Source of the DNA: an uncultured Devosia sp.
GTDB taxonomy: Bacteria; Pseudomonadota; Alphaproteobacteria; Rhizobiales; Devosiaceae
Reading direction: 5' to 3'
Assembly (NCBI RefSeq): GCF_913055165.1
Contig: NZ_CAJXJS010000001.1
Span: forward strand, 124,001 to 188,000
DNA: 64,000 bases
Numbering within the stretch: the stretch's first letter is position 1; each line of letters starts with the position of its first letter. Shown piece after piece: positions 59,933-64,000 of this stretch. The position numbers were made by a program, and so were the translations under genes. The notes under the pieces were generated by a model that saw only the letters and a program-made list of their open reading frames with translations, did not search any database and was not told the origin of the DNA.

Positions 59933-60844
59933 TCACTCGCAGATCTGCGCTGTGCAGTTCTGTCCGTGGCACCCCAGGTCCAGGTGGAAATGATCCTCAT
60001 GCTCGGCATTGGCCTCGGGGCCAAGCACCGTGGTGAACCGCCCGCAAGCCGCCCCATGCGCCTGCCGCAACAGCCGCCCCGCCGGTGCCGCCGCCGGCAG
60101 CCAGTCCGCCTCCACGGCAATGCTCTGGCCATTTTCCAGCGTGAACCCCACCACGTCGAGCGCATTGGCAAAGCCATGTTCGGAGACGAACCCGTCCTGC
60201 GCGCCATTACGGTTGCGGCACATCAATGAGGTGCCGGTGGTGACGCCCGCCAGCGGACTGTCGAGCGCTGCGCCGGCATAAATATCCACCGCGCCCACCC
60301 AGTCGGCAATCGCCCCGGCCATCTGGCAATTGGTGGTGACCGGCGCAGTAAACCCGATCTCCCGCCCATTGACCCGCACGCCGGTCATCGACAGCGGCGA
60401 GCGCACCCCGCAAATCCCTTCGGCCACCGGATCGAGCATCTCCCCGATCACCCGGCCCTCCAGCAGCGCCGGACAGGCCGTCTGGTACACCCGTTCCGGC
60501 TCCGGCTCCGCGCGGGCAACCGGCACAGCGCTTTTCGCCTCGGCATCATCCACCTCTGGCGCGGAATCTTCCTCTACCGCAGTCTGCCCTGCCGGTCGCG
60601 GGCGGGGCATCGGTGGCGCATCATCCGCCTCGGCGTCTTCCTCCGCTGCGGGCCGTTCATCACGCGGCGTCGGGGTCACCGGCGCGACCGGCTCAATCGG
60701 CGCCTCCCGAACAGTGGCCGGCGCCACCCGCTCGGGCAGCACATCCTCCACGAAACGCTCGAAATCCTGCAACAAATCCTGCCCCGCAGCCGGGGTGGTC
60801 GCGATAAGCAGGGCGGCGATGGCAGTCTGGGTGAACCTGTGCAT
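59933..60844 (-). CDS. extensin-like C-terminal-domain protein
   Basis: 303 residues. Signal peptide (about 1-21, TTPAAGQ), a low-complexity Pro/Glu/Ala-rich region (about 35-105), then the extensin-like domain: ACPALLEGRVIGEMLDPVAE, NCQMAGAIADWVG, SEHGFANALDVVGF and EDHFHLDLGCHG. The His/Asp pattern SEHGxANAxD and HFHxD resembles M15-type metallopeptidases, so a peptidoglycan role is likely but unproven. Four or more cysteines suggest disulfides. Confidence 0.88.
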   Translation of the reverse strand: MHRFTQTAIAALLIATTPAAGQDLLQDFERFVEDVLPERVAPATVREAPIEPVAPVTPTPRDERPAAEEDAEADDAPPMPRPRPAGQTAVEEDSAPEVDDAEAKSAVPVARAEPEPERVYQTACPALLEGRVIGEMLDPVAEGICGVRSPLSMTGVRVNGREIGFTAPVTTNCQMAGAIADWVGAVDIYAGAALDSPLAGVTTGTSLMCRNRNGAQDGFVSEHGFANALDVVGFTLENGQSIAVEADWLPAAAPAGRLLRQAHGAACGRFTTVLGPEANAEHEDHFHLDLGCHGQNCTAQICE

Positions 60845-60946
60845 GGCTCTTCAACGCGCCATCCGCCCTCCCGTTGCCGCAAAACCCCGGTTAACCCCCG
60901 CTAAACCATCTTTCTCGGCTCCCGCGCTTCTGCTACAGCCACGGCT

Positions 60947-62752
60947 ATGACCACGCCGCTCAAGAACATTCGCAATTTCTCCATCGTCGCCCATATCGAC
61001 CATGGCAAATCCACCCTGGCCGATCGTCTGATCCAGATGACGGGCGGGCTCGACCTGCGCGAGATGAAGGCCCAGGTGCTCGATTCGATGGATATCGAGC
61101 GCGAGCGCGGCATCACCATCAAGGCGCAGACCGTGCGTCTCAAATACAAGGCCGAAGATGGCGAGGATTACATCCTCAACCTCATCGACACCCCCGGCCA
61201 TGTCGACTTCGCCTATGAAGTCTCCCGGTCGATGGCCGCCGTCGAAGGCTCCCTGCTCGTGGTCGATGCCAGCCAGGGCGTCGAGGCGCAGACCTTGGCC
61301 AATGTCTATCACGCCATCGACGCCAATCACGAAATCGTCCCGGTGCTCAACAAGGTCGATCTGCCCGCCGCCGATGTCGAGCGCGTCAAGACCCAGATCG
61401 AGGACGTCATCGGCATCGACGCGTCCGACGCGCTGGAAATTTCGGCCAAGACAGGCCTGGGCATGGAAACCGTGCTCGAAGCCATCGTCAAGCGCCTCCC
61501 CGCCCCCAAGGGCGAGCTCAATGCGCCCCTGAAGGCCCTGCTGGTCGATAGCTGGTACGACACCTATCTGGGCGTGGTTGTCCTCGTCCGCATCATCGAT
61601 GGGGTGATGAAGAAGGGCCAGAAGATCCGCATGATGGCCTCTGGCGCCGTTTACGAGCTGGACCGCGTCGCCGTCACCACCCCCAAGCTGGTCGAGGTCA
61701 AGGAGCTGACCCCGGGCGAGCTGGGCGTCTTCACCGCCTCGATCAAGGAAGTGGCCGACACCAATGTCGGCGACACCATCACCGAAGACAAGAAACCCAC
61801 CGAAAAGGCGCTGCCCGGCTTCCGCCCGGCCCAGCCGGTGGTGTTCTGCGGCCTCTTCCCGGTCGATGCTTCGGACTTTGACGAGCTGCGCGCCGCCATG
61901 GGCAAGCTGCGCCTGAACGACGCCAGCTTCTCCTTCGAGATGGAAACCAGCGCCGCCCTCGGCTTCGGCTTCCGCTGCGGTTTTTTGGGGCTCTTGCATC
62001 TCGAAATCATCCAGGAGCGCCTCTCCAGAGAATTCGATCTCGATCTCATCGCCACCGCCCCCTCCGTGGTCTACGAGGTCGAAATGACCAATGGCGAGAC
62101 GCAATATCTGCACAATCCCGCCGACCTGCCCGATGTGATGAAGATCGCCGAAATCCGCGAACCCTGGATCAAGGCGACCATTCTCACCCCCGACGAATAT
62201 CTCGGCGCGATCCTCAAGCTCTGCCAGGACCGCCGCGGCATCCAGACCAATCTGAGCTATGTCGGCCAGCGCGCCATGGTCGAATATGAACTGCCGCTCA
62301 ACGAGGTGGTGTTCGATTTCTACGATCGCCTGAAGTCGATCTCAAAAGGCTATGCCAGCTTCGACTATCAGCTCGCCGAACACCGCGCCGGCGACCTGGT
62401 CAAGCTCTCGATCCTGGTCAATGCCGAGCCGGTCGATGCCCTCTCCATGCTGGTGCACCGCACTGTCGCTGAGTCACGTGGCCGCGTCATGTGCGAAAAG
62501 CTCAAGGAGCTGATCCCCCCGCATCTGTTCGTCATCCCGATCCAGGCCGCCATTGGCGGCAAGATCATCGCCCGCGAAACCGTCCGCGCCATGCGCAAGG
62601 ACGTGACGGCCAAGTGCTACGGCGGCGACGCCACGCGCAAACGTAAGCTGCTGGAAAAGCAGAAGGCGGGCAAAAAGAGAATGCGCCAGTTTGGTAGTGT
62701 GGAAATCCCACAAGAGGCATTCATCAAAGCCCTCAAGATGGGCGACGACTAA
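60947..62752 (+). CDS. lepA: elongation factor 4 (LepA)
   Basis: 601-residue translational GTPase that back-translocates or remodels stalled ribosomes. P-loop AHIDHGKS at 15-22, switch [19 protein letters not shown]-like domains and the LepA-specific C-terminus ([41 protein letters not shown]). Length matches the family exactly. It stands alone. Confidence 0.98.
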   Translation: MTTPLKNIRNFSIVAHIDHGKSTLADRLIQMTGGLDLREMKAQVLDSMDIERERGITIKAQTVRLKYKAEDGEDYILNLIDTPGHVDFAYEVSRSMAAVEGSLLVVDASQGVEAQTLANVYHAIDANHEIVPVLNKVDLPAADVERVKTQIEDVIGIDASDALEISAKTGLGMETVLEAIVKRLPAPKGELNAPLKALLVDSWYDTYLGVVVLVRIIDGVMKKGQKIRMMASGAVYELDRVAVTTPKLVEVKELTPGELGVFTASIKEVADTNVGDTITEDKKPTEKALPGFRPAQPVVFCGLFPVDASDFDELRAAMGKLRLNDASFSFEMETSAALGFGFRCGFLGLLHLEIIQERLSREFDLDLIATAPSVVYEVEMTNGETQYLHNPADLPDVMKIAEIREPWIKATILTPDEYLGAILKLCQDRRGIQTNLSYVGQRAMVEYELPLNEVVFDFYDRLKSISKGYASFDYQLAEHRAGDLVKLSILVNAEPVDALSMLVHRTVAESRGRVMCEKLKELIPPHLFVIPIQAAIGGKIIARETVRAMRKDVTAKCYGGDATRKRKLLEKQKAGKKRMRQFGSVEIPQEAFIKALKMGDD

Positions 62753-62907
62753 GAACGATCACCCCGTCACCTCTCTCGTGCGAGATTCAAACGGGGCATC
62801 GTTGCAAAGCCGCCTCCCTTGTTCAGGGTAGGGTGCCAGACAACTCCGTTCGCTATTCTCCGGCCGCCCTGCCAATCCGGGCGACGTCGAACCAGGGAGA
62901 ATTACGC

Positions 62908-63501
62908 GTGGCACCATCGCAAGGCTGGACGGATTTTCTCGCGCCCGGCGAAAAACTCCTTTGGCAGGGCCGCCCTGCGCCGGGGGTCCGGCTGGGAGAT
63001 TTCCTCACCGCCCGCCTGCCCTTTGGCCTGGTCTTCACCGCCTTTGCCGTGTTTTGGATCATGGCGACCTCGGCCATGACGCAGAACGCGAGCATGGGTT
63101 TTGAGTTCTTCCCCCTGTTCGGCATTCCCTTCGTGCTGTTGGGCCTTCATCAGGTCATTGGCGCGCCCCTCTGGGATGCCTATGAGCGCACCCATAGCTG
63201 GTACGCAATGTCCGACCAAGCCGCCTTCATCGCCACCGAACTGTTCGGCCGGCGCGCCCTCAAGCGCATTCCCCTGGCCGACATGAATGCGCTCGAGCTT
63301 GAAGACGGTGTTGAAGGCACGGTCTGGTTCAAGCGCGAAACCCAGCTCCACACCAGCACCACCCGCACGAAAAACGGCCTGCCCCGGCACCGCACCTATA
63401 CCTCCCAGACGCGCACCGGCTTCAAGCGCATCGCCGACGCCCGCCAGGTCTACGGCCTCATCGCCCGCCAGCTCAGCCGCCAGAGCCAGACGGCGTCCTG
63501 A
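62908..63501 (+). CDS. PH-like-domain membrane protein, unknown function
   Basis: 197 residues. N-terminal WTDFLAPGEKLLWQGRPAPG, two helices (about 38-55 and 71-90) and a C-terminal soluble part of about 100 residues (YAMSDQAAFIATELFGRRAL, LADMNALELEDGVEGTVWFK) that looks like a bacterial PH-type domain. GTG at 62908 is chosen because GGGAGAA lies eight bases upstream; the frame is open from 62833. No partner genes. Confidence 0.68.
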   Translation: MAPSQGWTDFLAPGEKLLWQGRPAPGVRLGDFLTARLPFGLVFTAFAVFWIMATSAMTQNASMGFEFFPLFGIPFVLLGLHQVIGAPLWDAYERTHSWYAMSDQAAFIATELFGRRALKRIPLADMNALELEDGVEGTVWFKRETQLHTSTTRTKNGLPRHRTYTSQTRTGFKRIADARQVYGLIARQLSRQSQTAS

Positions 63502-63547
63502 GCCGGGGCAGGGCAAGCGCGCGGGGCTTCGCTCCGGCCCGCAGGGC

Positions 63548-63572
63548 AAAATCGCTCCAGTGGAGCAATTTT
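63548..63572. terminator. palindrome AAAATCGCTCCA-G-TGGAGCAATTTT
   Basis: Near-perfect palindrome around one base with outer A/T arms and an inner 6-bp GC stem, 47 bases after the preceding stop. It may act as a terminator or be an interspersed repeat. Confidence 0.45.
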
Positions 63573-63629
63573 TGGCAGCTAGGCCCGGAGTGCTCTATGC
63601 ACGCAGGGTGAGAGCCAACGCGCAGCGCC

Positions 63630-64000
63630 GGGTGAGGGGGCCTTATCTGATGCGCCCGACCCAAACAGGCACAATCCTTCCTTCACCTCCCCCTTGATGG
63701 GGGGTAGCGCCGCTCGGCCCGAAGGGCCCTGGAAAAGCTAGGTGGGGGTGATTTCTCGACACCGCACAGCCCAACGCCCCCGCCCTTCGATTCCGCTGCG
63801 CGGCACCTCAGGATGAGGGCTCCAAAACATCCAGCTATTTCCAGCACGATTTCCCACGGGCCTCATGGTGAGGTGCGCAGCGCCAGCGGAGCCTCGCACC
63901 ACGAGGGCGGGTGTCCCAAAACCCTCAACAGGCTCAATGTCATCCCTCCCCCTGAAGAAGGGGGAAGAGCCCGCCGGTGCCTGCCGCGTGAGCCCTGCGA
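63630..64000. repeat. repeat-rich right end without genes
   Basis: The 499 bases after 63501 hold no supported gene. Visible elements are a type A end (GGTGAGGGGGCC, about 63631-63642), a type C element (63685-63750), an inverted pair of another intergenic repeat (63783-63819 and 63861-63906, with CCTCAGGATGAGG and CCTCATGGTGAGG cores), and the type B core CCTCCCCCTGAAGAAGGGGG (63945-63964). Confidence 0.75.

Noticed and set aside
60851-62113. 420-codon open frame antisense to lepA
   Set aside because: lepA on the plus strand is certain and full length; the antisense frame has no domain.

Overview
The window is dense, GC-rich chromosomal DNA (my impression is about 65% G+C). Gene content points to an alphaproteobacterium of the Hyphomicrobiales, most like Devosia/Pelagibacterium. 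The pointers are an MmcB-type repair protein, DUF1236 and DUF1127 proteins, an MbfA ferritin-exporter with Irr-type iron control elements, an extensin-like protein and a RutR-controlled pyrimidine-degradation locus. The genus is inference. I see no phage, integrase, transposase, CRISPR array or rRNA. One tRNA (Ser-GGA) is present.

Layout. 1-5 kb: a FosA-type fosfomycin-inactivating enzyme and a three-gene ABC efflux system (ATPase, FtsX-like permease, HlyD-like adaptor). 5-10 kb: tRNA-Ser, MsrA, a large polytopic GT-C-like membrane protein, a VOC protein and a diguanylate cyclase. 10-21 kb: the main metabolic unit. A rutR repressor faces a run of beta-alanine/omega-amino-acid:pyruvate aminotransferase, CoA-acylating (methyl)malonate-semialdehyde dehydrogenase, N-carbamoyl-beta-amino-acid amidohydrolase, dihydropyrimidinase and an ABC importer with an NMT1/THI5-like binding protein. 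A RutR-like operator lies between the divergent genes. Together these would import a pyrimidine-type base or derivative and take the dihydropyrimidine to acetyl-CoA or propionyl-CoA. The reductive first step (PreTA) is not in the window. A DUF559 gene bracketed by palindromic repeats sits inside this operon.

21-34 kb: envelope and stress genes. These include a membrane protein flanked by two 24-residue membrane microproteins, a TetR/VOC pair with a palindromic operator, glutathione peroxidase, a DUF1236 protein, a cyclic-nucleotide-binding-domain protein coupled to a SelW-like protein, a YegP-like protein, an amino-acid ABC binding protein and permease without ATPase, CreA, 1-Cys peroxiredoxin, an RlpA-like protein and two tandem aldo/keto reductases coupled to a DUF1127 microprotein. 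34-39 kb: three paralogous MFS transporters with mmcB among them, then rbfA-truB on the other strand, detached from the usual infB and rpsO neighbours. 40-50 kb: a 2-hydroxyacid dehydrogenase, SH3-domain protein, FhuF-like ferric reductase, orphan TadE/TadG pair, Gfo/Idh oxidoreductase, an Rrf2 regulator with a perfect palindrome over its start codon and its probable flavoprotein target, a YghZ-like aldo/keto reductase and TrhO. 51-64 kb: a HigBA toxin-antitoxin pair with tandem operators, LysR and LytTR regulators, mbfA under two ICE motifs, a copper-delivery cluster (DUF2946-like, YcnI-PCuAC fusion, Sco1), a DadA-like oxidase with a LysR neighbour, an extensin-like protein, lepA and a repeat-rich right end.

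Several families of short palindromic extragenic repeats recur through the window. The strongest regulatory calls from sequence are the ICE pair upstream of mbfA, the higBA operators, the Rrf2 palindrome, the RutR box and several textbook terminators.
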